Positions 6,688-13,848 of a stretch of DNA of 14,344 bases are shown piece by piece. The translations under genes were made by a program, and so were the position numbers. The notes beneath the pieces were generated by a model. It ran no database searches. It was not told where the DNA came from and saw only the letters and a list, made by a program, of their open reading frames with translations. The DNA lies in the NCBI GenBank assembly GCA_030044455.1, contig JASHVU010000619.1:1-14344 (forward strand), written 5' to 3'. Source of the stretch: Acidobacteriaceae bacterium (lineage in GTDB: Bacteria; Acidobacteriota; Terriglobia; Terriglobales; Acidobacteriaceae). How positions within the stretch are numbered: the stretch's first letter is position 1; every line of letters begins with the position of its first letter.

Positions 6688-7161
6688 TCAGACGAGGCGT
6701 AGCGCCATCAGAGCCGCATCTTCAACCGGGTTGGAATAGTAGCGGGGACGGCGGCCGGTCTCGTTGAATCCAAAAGAGTTGTAAAGGCCGATGGCAGCCG
6801 AGTTTGAGGCGCGGACTTCGAGGTGCAAGGTCGTAATGCCAGCGAGGCGAAGATTGAGGACCAATTCCGCGAGAAGCCGGCGGCCAATGCCCTGGCGCTG
6901 AACCCCTGGAGCGACGGCTATATTTTCAAGCTCAGCCTCGGGAGGAATGAGGCTGGCCACTGTGAATCCCAGTGCGTCCGGTGCGCTTGCGCCAGCGGCA
7001 ACCAGCGCGATGCGGCGCGAAAGAAACTCACCAGAGAGCATCTCGACGAAGGTTTGGCGGGGCCAGCGCGGAGCTTCGTTTGTGTTTTCAGCGATTTTGA
7101 GAACGCCCTCGAGGTCAGACTCCACGAGGCGCCGGATTTCGATTGCGGGTTGCCCGATCAT
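6688..7161 (-). CDS. rimI: Ribosomal-protein-alanine N-acetyltransferase
   Basis: 157 residues, one GNAT domain. RimI acetylates the N-terminal alanine of ribosomal protein S18. The acetyl-CoA loop is clear (Gln88-Arg-Gln-Gly91-Ile-Gly93-Arg, after ELENIAV), followed by LEVRASNSAAIGLYNSFGF with the likely general acid Tyr127, and the RimI-type RRPRYYSNPVEDAALM ending. The start ATG overlaps the tsaB stop as ATGA, so it is translationally coupled. The tsaB-rimI pairing is common across bacteria and strengthens the call over a generic GNAT. No independent ribosome site is obvious. Confidence 0.92.
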   Translation of the reverse strand: MIGQPAIEIRRLVESDLEGVLKIAENTNEAPRWPRQTFVEMLSGEFLSRRIALVAAGASAPDALGFTVASLIPPEAELENIAVAPGVQRQGIGRRLLAELVLNLRLAGITTLHLEVRASNSAAIGLYNSFGFNETGRRPRYYSNPVEDAALMALRLV

Positions 7162-7886
7162 GTCTTGTGGGACCTGGGCTGGGCCGGCACTGTCATGATG
7201 GCTGGGCCGAAGATCTCGGCATCGGAGCGGCGAAGATAGTGGCCGTCGAGCAGAGCCAGATCCTGAGCGACCCCGGCCACCAGGAGCGCCTCGCCAATGC
7301 GCATCGCGTCAGAGGCGCGTGGCGCGGCAACGAGGACCCGCTGGGTCTCGGGCCAGGCTGCGGCCAGCATCGCGGCAGCCTCATCGCAGACCGCGATACG
7401 ACCCGGAGCAGGATAAATCAATGTAAGTTCTCGAGGTCCTGCGAGCATTTCTTCCGCAGCGCGGCCGGCGCGCTCGATGCGTAGAAAAACCTCGCCGCGA
7501 TGGGCGTCAAGAGCCGCTGAGGTCACTGTGGCCTTGCGCGAAAGCACTTTGAGCCGCGACACGGCGACGACCGGAATCCGATCGGCTTCCGCCAAGCCTT
7601 TCACAGCGCTCAGTCCAACCCGCACTCCGGTAAAGCTGCCGGGTCCGTTCACCGCGATCACCCCGCCAAGATCGCCAACCGTCGCGCCGGCAGCTCGAAG
7701 TAAACCGTCGATCGCGGCGACCAGCGTGGCTGAATAGCTGCGCCCTTCGAGTTCGGTCTCGCCCTGGATTTCGAGGTCGCGACCTGCCAGGCGGCCAAGC
7801 GCGACCGAGCCGGATGGGCCGCAGGTGTCCACGGCCAGCAGAAGTCGGCCGTGCATGGGGGCTTGGGATGGGTCGGCGACGGTCAC
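7158..7886 (-). CDS. tsaB: tRNA t6A37 biosynthesis protein TsaB
   Basis: 242 residues. TsaB is the non-catalytic partner of TsaD in making N6-threonylcarbamoyladenosine at position 37 of ANN-decoding tRNAs. The family signature NGPGSFTGVRVGLSAVKGLA spans residues 80-99, after an ASKHA start (LLLAVDTCGPSGSVAL, residues 15-30) and before LDAHRGEVFL. The longest start is GTG at 7886 with no ribosome site; ATG at 7856 (Met11) better matches the usual beginning of the family just before LLLAVDT, but also has no clear site. Either is possible. It is first of the two-gene unit with rimI. Confidence 0.93.
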   Translation of the reverse strand: MTVADPSQAPMHGRLLLAVDTCGPSGSVALGRLAGRDLEIQGETELEGRSYSATLVAAIDGLLRAAGATVGDLGGVIAVNGPGSFTGVRVGLSAVKGLAEADRIPVVAVSRLKVLSRKATVTSAALDAHRGEVFLRIERAGRAAEEMLAGPRELTLIYPAPGRIAVCDEAAAMLAAAWPETQRVLVAAPRASDAMRIGEALLVAGVAQDLALLDGHYLRRSDAEIFGPAIMTVPAQPRSHKT

Positions 7887-8440
7887 TTATTCATGGTAAC
7901 GGTGGGTGGTGGGTGATGGGCGGTTAACGGTGGAGGGTCAGCCCTCCCCCCTTCTTTTGGGAGGTCAAGCATTGTGTATTCATGCCTTTGCAGGGGCAAT
8001 TTCGCCAGTGCAATATGAAAACAAAGGGTTTGGTTGCAAATGTTTCTGAAATAAGATCTTTACGAAGGGTCTGCTGCGCCGATGCCGGCAAGGTGCAGGC
8101 GACCCTGGCCCTGCATTTGTTCTTGATCTGAGACGATTATGCGCCCGGAGTGGGAAATTAACTGCAAGGGTCGGGAGAAAAAAAGCGGCCTGGGTCTGAA
8201 TTGAGGTTCACACAACGGGTAATCTCGGCGTTGCCGGCCATACGATCTTGGCTAAACAGTGCGGCGTTTACGGCAAGTGATCCCGAGATCCCGACGTAAC
8301 CGAAGGCCAGTGAGAGCATTGGCCTGTTCAATTGTTGAGCTGTCACCGGTCTCGATCGCACCGGCCGCTCTCCGTTTGCAGCACAGATTTGCAAAGCGCC
8401 GGAGTCACTATACCAACCCCCATCCGGCTCTGCGATCCGA
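7887..8440. other. 554-bp gap between tsaB and the GH1 gene; no assured gene
   Basis: No recognisable gene or terminator. Positions 7930-8060 are less GC-rich than their surroundings and contain two loosely similar stretches (about 7966-8005 and 8006-8048). From 8158 to about 8394 one minus-strand frame is open and reads smoothly (for example LSLAFGYVGISGSLAVNAALF), but starts only at TTG, has no ribosome site and matches no known family. It runs in from an out-of-frame reading of the GH1 gene, so a decayed fragment or chance frame is likelier than a gene. The tsaB promoter should lie in the left part but no convincing box was found. Confidence 0.5.
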
Positions 8441-10009
8441 TTACACGTCGAGTTTGTTAGATGTGGCGACGCGGCTCAACCAATACCCCGAATCCTTAAT
8501 GAATCGTTCCTGGGAGCGAAAGTCTGTGTAGATCAGACCGTAGCGCTCGGTGTAGCCCTCCGCCCACTGGAAATTGTCGAGCAGCGTCCATGCATGATAA
8601 GCACGCACGCGTGCGCCCTCTGCGATGGCTCGAGCCAACTCGGCAAGCACCTGCCTATACCACTGGATGCGCCGAAGGTCTGGAACGCGACCATTTTCCT
8701 TGATCAGCGGCTCGTCGAGATAGCCACCGCCGCTCTCTGTAATCTCGATGATGGGATGGTTGTAATCCTTTGAGATCCGTGTGACCAGGTCGTAGATGCC
8801 ACGCGGCCACAGTTCCATGCCGGAGTCGGTCAATGGGCCCTCGGTCGGCATTGTGGCAGTGATCTGGGTATAGGGGTCGCGCGCACCTCCGGAGTCGGAT
8901 TCAATCTCCGTTCCGCTGAAGTTTCCCCCAACAGAATGTGCGTGGCTTGCGTCGGAGACAATGCGGCGGGTGTAGAAATGAAAGCCGACCCAATCCAGCG
9001 GGGCGTAGAGGATCTTTTCGTCGCCCGGCTTGAATCCCATGATTTCAAGAGGTGGTTCGCCAACAAACGCGTGCGGATAGCGCCCCTTCATCGCAGCTTC
9101 GAGGAAGAACACGTTGTTCATGGCGTGATAGCGTTCGGCAGCGGCTCTGTCTGCTTCGGAACTGGTCTTTGGATAGGCCGGGGCCATCTCATAGGCACTG
9201 CCCACGGTTGCCTTGGACGAAGCGGCTTTGACTGAGCGGTGCGCTTCACCCTGCGCGAGAGCAAGCGTGTGTGCTGCCTTCAGAAAGTCAGGAAAACTGG
9301 TGCGGCAGGGCGGGAACTGGCCCGCCGCATAGCCCATGAATGCAATTGCCCACGGCATATTGAACGGAGCCCAAACCGTGATGCGATCGCCGAGGTGTTT
9401 GGCGAGAATGCCGGCGTAATCAGCGAAGCAGCCGGCGAGATCGCGGTTCGGCCAACCGCCCTTATCTTCCAGGGCTTGAGGCAGGTCCCAGTGGTACATC
9501 GTGCACCAGGGGCGAATTCCAGCCTCCAGCAACGCATCGACGAAACGGCTGTAGTGATCGACGCCCTTCATGTTGGGCGCGCCGATGCCGGTTGGTTGAA
9601 TGCGGGGCCAGGAAATGGAAAAACGATAACTCTTCAGGTTGAGGCTTTTGGCCAGAGCAATATCTTGCGGGTAGCGATGATACTGATCGCAGGCAACATC
9701 CCCTGTCACGCCACCCCGCACCTTGCCCGGCGTGTGTGTGAACCTGTCCCAGATTGATTCGCCCTTGCCATCAGCGTTCCATGCACCTTCGACCTGATAC
9801 GAGGCCGTTGCCGCGCCCCAGATGAATCCATCCGGGAATCGTGCCGCCTTAATCTCCGACTCCGGAATCGCTCCCGGCGCGGCCGACGATGGGATCAGTC
9901 CGGGAATCTCTTCCGAAGCCAGGGAGGGTGCAGCATGAGCCCCCTTTTGAATCCATGCAGACACGGCGGCTGCGACGGCAGAACGAGACATGAACTGGCG
10001 TCGATCCAT
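8441..10009 (-). CDS. Tat-exported GH1 protein with catalytic acid/base replaced by Met
   Basis: 522 residues. The N terminus DRRQFM plus a hydrophobic stretch ending near AHA-AP (residue 27) is a twin-arginine signal, so export as a folded protein is predicted. The GH1 barrel follows from about residue 57: Gln72 (SYQVEG), SWPRI near 134-137, His173-Trp174 (YHWDLPQ), nucleophile Glu425 (ITESG), Trp474 (WTLLDN) and Glu484 (WAEGY). The acid/base motif, normally Asn-Glu-Pro, reads Asn217-Met218-Pro219 (codon ATG at 9358-9356). The Asn-Tyr-Tyr segment is also changed (FHFYTRR). Plain beta-glucosidase hydrolysis should be impaired, as in myrosinases where that Glu is Gln. It starts 72 bp from the divergent LysR start, without a clear ribosome site. 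Substrate unknown. Confidence 0.9.
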   Translation of the reverse strand: MDRRQFMSRSAVAAAVSAWIQKGAHAAPSLASEEIPGLIPSSAAPGAIPESEIKAARFPDGFIWGAATASYQVEGAWNADGKGESIWDRFTHTPGKVRGGVTGDVACDQYHRYPQDIALAKSLNLKSYRFSISWPRIQPTGIGAPNMKGVDHYSRFVDALLEAGIRPWCTMYHWDLPQALEDKGGWPNRDLAGCFADYAGILAKHLGDRITVWAPFNMPWAIAFMGYAAGQFPPCRTSFPDFLKAAHTLALAQGEAHRSVKAASSKATVGSAYEMAPAYPKTSSEADRAAAERYHAMNNVFFLEAAMKGRYPHAFVGEPPLEIMGFKPGDEKILYAPLDWVGFHFYTRRIVSDASHAHSVGGNFSGTEIESDSGGARDPYTQITATMPTEGPLTDSGMELWPRGIYDLVTRISKDYNHPIIEITESGGGYLDEPLIKENGRVPDLRRIQWYRQVLAELARAIAEGARVRAYHAWTLLDNFQWAEGYTERYGLIYTDFRSQERFIKDSGYWLSRVATSNKLDV

Positions 10010-10040
10010 ATCGGCAATACTGGCGGTCCGACATTGCTGT

Positions 10041-10061
10041 TGTCCAATGAATTGCTGGACA
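10041..10061. promoter_or_regulatory. Inverted repeat between the GH1 and LysR genes
   Basis: TGTCCA (10041-10046), nine bases, TGGACA (10056-10061): a perfect 6-bp dyad. Within it CAAT-GA-ATTG (10045-10054) forms a second, overlapping dyad. It lies midway in the 72-bp divergent gap and is a candidate activation or recognition site for the LysR protein. Confidence 0.5.
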
Positions 10062-10068
10062 TATTTTG

Positions 10069-10083
10069 ATAACTTTTGGTTAT
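10069..10083. promoter_or_regulatory. LysR-type T-N11-A box overlapping the lysR start
   Basis: ATAAC (10069-10073), five bases, GTTAT (10079-10083). It is a perfect dyad and contains T10070-N11-A10082, the classical LysR-type recognition pattern. The right arm includes the first two bases of the proposed ATG start, which suits autorepression. Confidence 0.6.
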
Positions 10084-10978
10084 GAGCTTTGAGCTTGATG
10101 ATCTGCGCACGTTTTTGGCCCTCTCAGAACAGCTTCACTTTCGCCGGACGGCGGAGACACTCCATGTTTCGCAACCAGCGCTGAGCAAACAGATTCGTCG
10201 TTTGGAGGACCGGCTGGGCGGGCAACTATTCATCCGCCGTTCGCGGGGACTGCACCTGACCTCGGCCGGCCAGGTATTGGTGCAGCATGCACGAAGAATC
10301 GTCGAGGACGCCGCATCGGCGGAAAGAATCACTCGTCTCGCGCTGCAAGGCGAGGCAGGAACGCTGCGCGTGGGCTTCGGCGTCGCGGTGCTCGCCCGCG
10401 GGCTGCCAAATCTGATGCTGCGCTTCAGAGAGCAATTTCCGAATGTCGATCTGTCCTTGCGCAACATGTCCACCGCGGATCAAGTGCAGGCGCTGAGGGA
10501 CAAAAGAATCGATGTTGGGTTCGTACGCCTGCCAGTTCGTGGCGAAGGCATCGAGACCATCCCGATCGTGAAGGAGCGACTGATGATCGTCCTGAGCGAG
10601 CTCGCCAAACATCCAGTGAAGAAGGGTTTGGCCGCCTTTCATGCCTCGCCCTTCATCCTGCCCTGCCGCGAGGATTCTGCGAGCTTTTATGATCATGTCT
10701 TTCGCACATGCAGGGCCGCGGGATTTATGCCCAGAGTTGTCCAGGAAACGGATGTCTTCTTCACAGCCTTGAATCTGGTTCGAGCCGGTCTGGGCGTAAG
10801 CATTGCTCCGAGCGCGGTGCAGCTGATGCGCGTGCCGCAAATACGCTTTGCCGAGACCAGAATTCCAGAAGGGGAATGGACCATCGGCATTGCGTGGAAC
10901 CGACTATGCCCGCAGTCAGTGCAGACGAAGAACTTCATTCGAATGGCTCGCAGGTCGATTTCCTCTGCCATCCAATGA
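10082..10978 (+). CDS. LysR-family transcriptional regulator
   Basis: 298 residues from the ATG at 10082; a longer TTG start at 10076 adds only two residues and is less likely. Residues 1-60 form the winged helix-turn-helix (LRTFLALSEQLHFRRTAETLHVSQPALSKQIRRLEDRLGG in outline), followed by the linker helix and a substrate-binding domain from about residue 88 (GTLRVGFGVAVLARGLP) with the two-lobed LysR fold. The HTH and ligand domain resemble the BenM/HcaR-like branch, which commonly senses aromatic acids, but the ligand cannot be assigned. Its divergent position and the two inverted repeats between the genes make the GH1 gene and itself the likely targets. Confidence 0.92.
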   Translation: MSFELDDLRTFLALSEQLHFRRTAETLHVSQPALSKQIRRLEDRLGGQLFIRRSRGLHLTSAGQVLVQHARRIVEDAASAERITRLALQGEAGTLRVGFGVAVLARGLPNLMLRFREQFPNVDLSLRNMSTADQVQALRDKRIDVGFVRLPVRGEGIETIPIVKERLMIVLSELAKHPVKKGLAAFHASPFILPCREDSASFYDHVFRTCRAAGFMPRVVQETDVFFTALNLVRAGLGVSIAPSAVQLMRVPQIRFAETRIPEGEWTIGIAWNRLCPQSVQTKNFIRMARRSISSAIQ

Positions 10979-11412
10979 TCCGATTGCTTTGCTCAACATC
11001 TGGCCGCAGTCATTGACCTCCAAGTGCGCGTTATCGCCAACTCGCTTATCGAAGAACCGATTGGTCCCGAAATGTTGGTTGCGGAAAGAAAAGTAGTGAA
11101 TGTTCTATCAGCAGGCTCGAAGCTGGGAATCAGGGCCAGGCCGCGATGGTGAAAAGCACCCGCAGATCCCCATTTTGACTGCGATCTATCGCTCGGGCGA
11201 ACGATCTCCGCTCAGGGCGGGCTTTGGGCTGCGACGCAGCGTGACAGTGATGATGCGATGGTGGGTGCGGCTGGGTTGCAAGTGCGCGGGCCGGAAGGCC
11301 CGCACGACAGCCGGCTTGGAAGCCGGCGCTCGAACCGCGCCGGATGCCGCTACTTCGGTGCGCCCGCGGCTCCGTAGTTTCTTTGGAGGCACGGGCGCAT
11401 CTGCGAGTGAAG
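10979..11412. other. 434-bp gap between LysR and GlcG-like genes; repeat-like, no assured gene
   Basis: Both flanking genes end here (convergent), so promoters are not expected. The left 180 bp show nothing. From about 11160 to 11410 the sequence is unusually rich in short dyads, among them GCTGCG-A-CGCAGC at 11228-11240 and the double hairpin at 11282-11327. Frames on both strands are open but low in complexity (Arg, Pro, Ser, Ala) and look like translated repeat, not protein. An interspersed repeat is inferred. No terminator with a T run was found. Confidence 0.5.
11282..11327. repeat. Double GC hairpin repeat, best-preserved copy
   Basis: Hairpin one: GCGGGCC (11286-11292), GNRA-type loop GGAA, GGCCCGC (11297-11303). 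Then ACGACA, and hairpin two: GCCGGCTT, loop GG, AAGCCGGC (11310-11327). The first hairpin plus its right flank recurs at 12397-12422 with 24 of 26 positions identical. Confidence 0.8.
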
Positions 11413-12189
11413 TTATTGCACGGCTGGAAGTTGAGTGGATATGGTTTGCGCCGCCGCGCTGCACACCGGGTGTCCCCAGCCGCTGGCGCTTACGCCGATC
11501 ATGACGCCATTGGCCGGCGTGATGTCGTACACAATGTTGTCAGGGCGGGACGTATCGGGGCCAACTCCCGCGGGAACAAAATCGAGATTCAGAGAATGTC
11601 GGGTACGCCAGGCGATATTGTGGTCGGCGCAGGACGAGTCGCCGCTAACTCCAAGCCCGCCGATCAGCACGCCCTTGGCGTTATACAGCGCGAGCCCGCC
11701 GCCAAAAACGTTGACGCCGCCAATGCGTCCGCCAACCATAGGATCATTGAACTGCCCGTAGTTGGCGGGATCGCCTCCATAAGCAACCTCGGTGCTGACG
11801 GGGTTGCTGGCCTGGAGACCAAAAAGGCTTCCTCCCGGCTGCACGGCGCTGTAGAGATCGGCTGTTGAGAGCGCCAGTTGCGGCAGGCTGAAGGCGTTGG
11901 CCGTGTTGGCCTTCTGCGCGGAGATGACGCGGCTGCCCGGCCACTGCGAGCCACGATTGGCTCCGGTGAAGGCCACGGCGCAGACGATGCCGTCGCGGTT
12001 CACGACCGTCGCCCACATGTCGAGATTGAAACCGCCGTTGCTTTGATTGCGCGCCGCCGCGAGCGCGGCCTGAAGCTGGTTGTGACTGGGCAGTCCCTGG
12101 CAAGCGTCGAAGACGTTGCCCGGCTGCGCGAATGCCGGCACGGCGATTACAAGCGCCGACACAAGGAGTAGCAATGATTGTTTTTTCAT
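11413..12189 (-). CDS. Secreted GlcG/HbpS-family protein (DUF336)
   Basis: 258 residues. A Sec signal peptide (Met-Lys-Lys, hydrophobic run, Ala-Phe-Ala21 before Gln22) predicts secretion to the periplasm. The rest matches the GlcG/HbpS fold: the helix LQAALAAARN (39-48), strand DMWATVVNRDGIVCAVAFTG, helix SAQKANTANAF (90-100) and the glycine-rich hallmark FGGGLALYN...GVLIGGLGVSGD (162-184) followed by CADHNIAW. Relatives bind haem or are linked to glycolate use, but no haem ligand can be assigned here, and two long insertions separate the elements. The ATG is preceded by GAGAGGA with good spacing. It stands alone, with copies of the GC hairpin repeat on both sides. Confidence 0.87.
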   Translation of the reverse strand: MKKQSLLLLVSALVIAVPAFAQPGNVFDACQGLPSHNQLQAALAAARNQSNGGFNLDMWATVVNRDGIVCAVAFTGANRGSQWPGSRVISAQKANTANAFSLPQLALSTADLYSAVQPGGSLFGLQASNPVSTEVAYGGDPANYGQFNDPMVGGRIGGVNVFGGGLALYNAKGVLIGGLGVSGDSSCADHNIAWRTRHSLNLDFVPAGVGPDTSRPDNIVYDITPANGVMIGVSASGWGHPVCSAAAQTISTQLPAVQ

Positions 12190-12394
12190 GGGGATGTCCT
12201 CTCAAGGCAAACAGAGAGAGATTGGAATTTTTGGAGGGGGCCCGGGGAAGTTCTCTGAAGGCCGCTGGTAAGGTAGCACGATGAAATCAGGGATTACAAC
12301 CGAAATGTACTTGCGACAGATTGGGCGGGAGGGTTTCGGTTGCGCCTCGGGATGACTACGAAGATGACGCTGCAGGTCAGGCCCGACCGGATAT

Positions 12395-12422
12395 GTGCGG
12401 GCTGGGAGGCCCGCACGACAGC
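12395..12422. repeat. GC hairpin repeat, second copy
   Basis: GTGCGGGC (12395-12402), a 6-nt loop, GCCCGCAC (12409-12416): a perfect 8-bp stem, followed by GACAGC. It agrees with 11286-11311 at 24 of 26 positions in the same orientation, 1,111 bp away. The second hairpin of that copy is not preserved here. Confidence 0.8.
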
Positions 12423-12487
12423 GGCTCAGGAAACTGGCGGTACAACCGCGCTCATACCCCAGCGAATACAAATCATTCGCCGGGGGC

Positions 12488-12513
12488 CCGGGGAGCGCGG
12501 CGCTGCTCCCCGG
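12488..12513 (-). terminator. GC stem-loop directly after the PLP-enzyme stop
   Basis: CCGGGGAGC (12488-12496), 8-nt loop, GCTCCCCGG (12505-12513): a perfect 9-bp stem that begins at the base after the TAG stop of the gene at 12514. No T run follows on the minus strand, so it may be a factor-dependent terminator or an mRNA-stabilising 3' end, not an intrinsic terminator. Confidence 0.55.
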
Positions 12514-13662
12514 CTACACCGCGGCCAAAGCCTGGTCGAGGTCGGCAATCAGGTCTTCCTTATCCTCGATACCAATGGAAAGGCGAATGCGGCCCTCGTT
12601 GATGCCCATCCTGTCGCGCCACTCCTGGCTGACCGAGCCATGCGTGGTTGTGGCCGAATGCGAGGCCAGCGATTCTACGCCGCCCAATGACTCGGCGTTG
12701 AGGAAGATCTTGAGGGCGGCGAGGAATCGCCCCGCCTCTTCGCGCGAGTTGAGCTCAAAGCTCATCATGGAGCCAAAGCCCCTCTGCTGTTTGAGCGCAA
12801 GCTCGTATTGCGGATGGTTCTTGAGACCGGGATAGGCGAGCTTTTGCACTTTGGGATGCGTGGTGAGGAACTCGGCCACGGCAAGTCCGTTTTCTTCGTG
12901 CTGGCGCACGCGCAAGGGGAGCGTCCTGATGCCGCGCAGAACCAGGAAGCACTCGAAGGGCGACATCACTCCGCCTGCCGCTTTCTGGATGAGCCCGAAT
13001 CTTTCTTTGTGCTCGGGCGTGCTGCCGATGATGGCGCCGCCCAGGCCATCGGAGTGGCCATTGAGGTATTTGGTCGTCGAGTGCATCACGATATCTGCGC
13101 CGAGCGCGAGCGGGCTCTGCAGCACCGGCGACATGAATGTGTTGTCGACGCTCACTTCGGCGCCGTGGGCATGCGCAATCCTGGCCACGCCGGCGACGTC
13201 GGTGAGCACCATGAGCGGATTCGAGGGCGTCTCGATGTGCACGAGCTTCGTATTCGGGCGCATCGCCTTTTCGACGGCGCAAAGGTTGCTGGTGTCGACG
13301 TACTCGATCTCGATGCCGTAGCCGGAGACGATCTGGTCGAAGAGGCGGACGGTGCCGGCATAGACATCAAGCGAGCAGACAACGTGGTCGCCGGCGCGCA
13401 GCATGGCGACAAGCGCCGCGATGGCGGCCATGCCGCTGGTAAACATGTGCCCGCTGGTGCCGCCTTCCAGCGCGGCCACTGCGGTCTCGAGCCGGTCGCG
13501 CGTGGGGTTGCCGGCGCGCGAGTAGTCCCAGCCGCGGTCGGTGCCGATGCCGGTGAGCTCAAAGGTCGATGAGAGATAAATGGGCACATTCACCGCGCCT
13601 GTGAGCGGGTCGGGATGCTGCCCGGCATGAACGGCAAGGGTCGAGTATTTGTAGTCGGCCAT
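12514..13662 (-). CDS. Cystathionine gamma-synthase/lyase family PLP enzyme
   Basis: 382 residues, Cys/Met-metabolism PLP family, cytoplasmic. Landmarks in order: Tyr47-Ser-Arg49 (DYSRAGNPTRDRLE), phosphate-binding SGMAAI (76-81), the ring-stacking Tyr101, Asp173 (SVDNTF), Schiff-base Lys198 (HSTTKYLNGHSD), and ESLGGVESLASHSATTTH near the C terminus. That last segment fits gamma-synthase and gamma-lyase better than beta-lyase; the sequence does not decide between making and breaking cystathionine, and metB-like is the best guess. Length is typical. The ATG at 13662 has no ribosome site: the place is taken by a tandem 7-mer array. No sulfur-pathway genes adjoin it. Confidence 0.9.
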   Translation of the reverse strand: MADYKYSTLAVHAGQHPDPLTGAVNVPIYLSSTFELTGIGTDRGWDYSRAGNPTRDRLETAVAALEGGTSGHMFTSGMAAIAALVAMLRAGDHVVCSLDVYAGTVRLFDQIVSGYGIEIEYVDTSNLCAVEKAMRPNTKLVHIETPSNPLMVLTDVAGVARIAHAHGAEVSVDNTFMSPVLQSPLALGADIVMHSTTKYLNGHSDGLGGAIIGSTPEHKERFGLIQKAAGGVMSPFECFLVLRGIRTLPLRVRQHEENGLAVAEFLTTHPKVQKLAYPGLKNHPQYELALKQQRGFGSMMSFELNSREEAGRFLAALKIFLNAESLGGVESLASHSATTTHGSVSQEWRDRMGINEGRIRLSIGIEDKEDLIADLDQALAAV

Positions 13663-13665
13663 GAA

Positions 13666-13700
13666 TTCAGCTTTTAGCTTCTAGCTCCTAGCTATTAGCT
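13666..13700. repeat. Five tandem 7-bp repeats directly before the PLP-enzyme start
   Basis: Five heptamers in register on the + strand: TTCAGCT, TTTAGCT, TCTAGCT, CCTAGCT, ATTAGCT. Each keeps the AGCT palindrome. The array ends 3 nt from the ATG of the minus-strand gene and occupies the position where a ribosome site would lie. Confidence 0.85.
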
Positions 13701-13848
13701 TATCGTGCGGGAGCGGGCGCGATAGAATGCCGGGCAGCGAACGGCGATGAGAGAAATGCGGGACGGGAAAAATGGGTGGCGAACAGCGGGGCCTTGTATG
13801 TGGGCCATTCGGACGCTCGGTTCGATCCGCTCCGCCCCCTGGGAACGG

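Larger units (their letters stand above)
12190..12513. other. 324-bp gap between GlcG-like and PLP-enzyme genes
   Basis: It holds the ribosome site of the GlcG-like gene (minus strand GAGAGGA, about 12196-12202), the GC hairpin copy at 12395-12422 and the hairpin at 12488-12513. A weak promoter for the GlcG-like gene may be TTGTAA with TACCTT 18 nt on (minus strand, near 12270-12300). Nothing else was recognised. Confidence 0.45.

Noticed and set aside
6823..7239. 138-codon + strand frame across rimI and tsaB
   Set aside because: Both minus-strand genes have clear motifs and an ATGA overlap; the + frame has none.
10076..10081. TTG start for the LysR regulator
   Set aside because: The ATG two codons later is a stronger start and matches the usual beginning of the family.
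11100..11504. 134-codon + strand frame after lysR
   Set aside because: It is Arg/Gly/Ala-rich, passes through the hairpin repeat and overlaps the end of the GlcG-like gene.
12808..13572. Open frame of 254 codons on the + strand opposite the PLP enzyme
   Set aside because: Composition is His/Arg/Val-rich with no motif, and it mirrors codon periodicity of the true gene.
13666..13700. CRISPR or binding-site array reading of the 7-mers
   Set aside because: Units are 7 bp with no spacers, so it is a simple tandem array.
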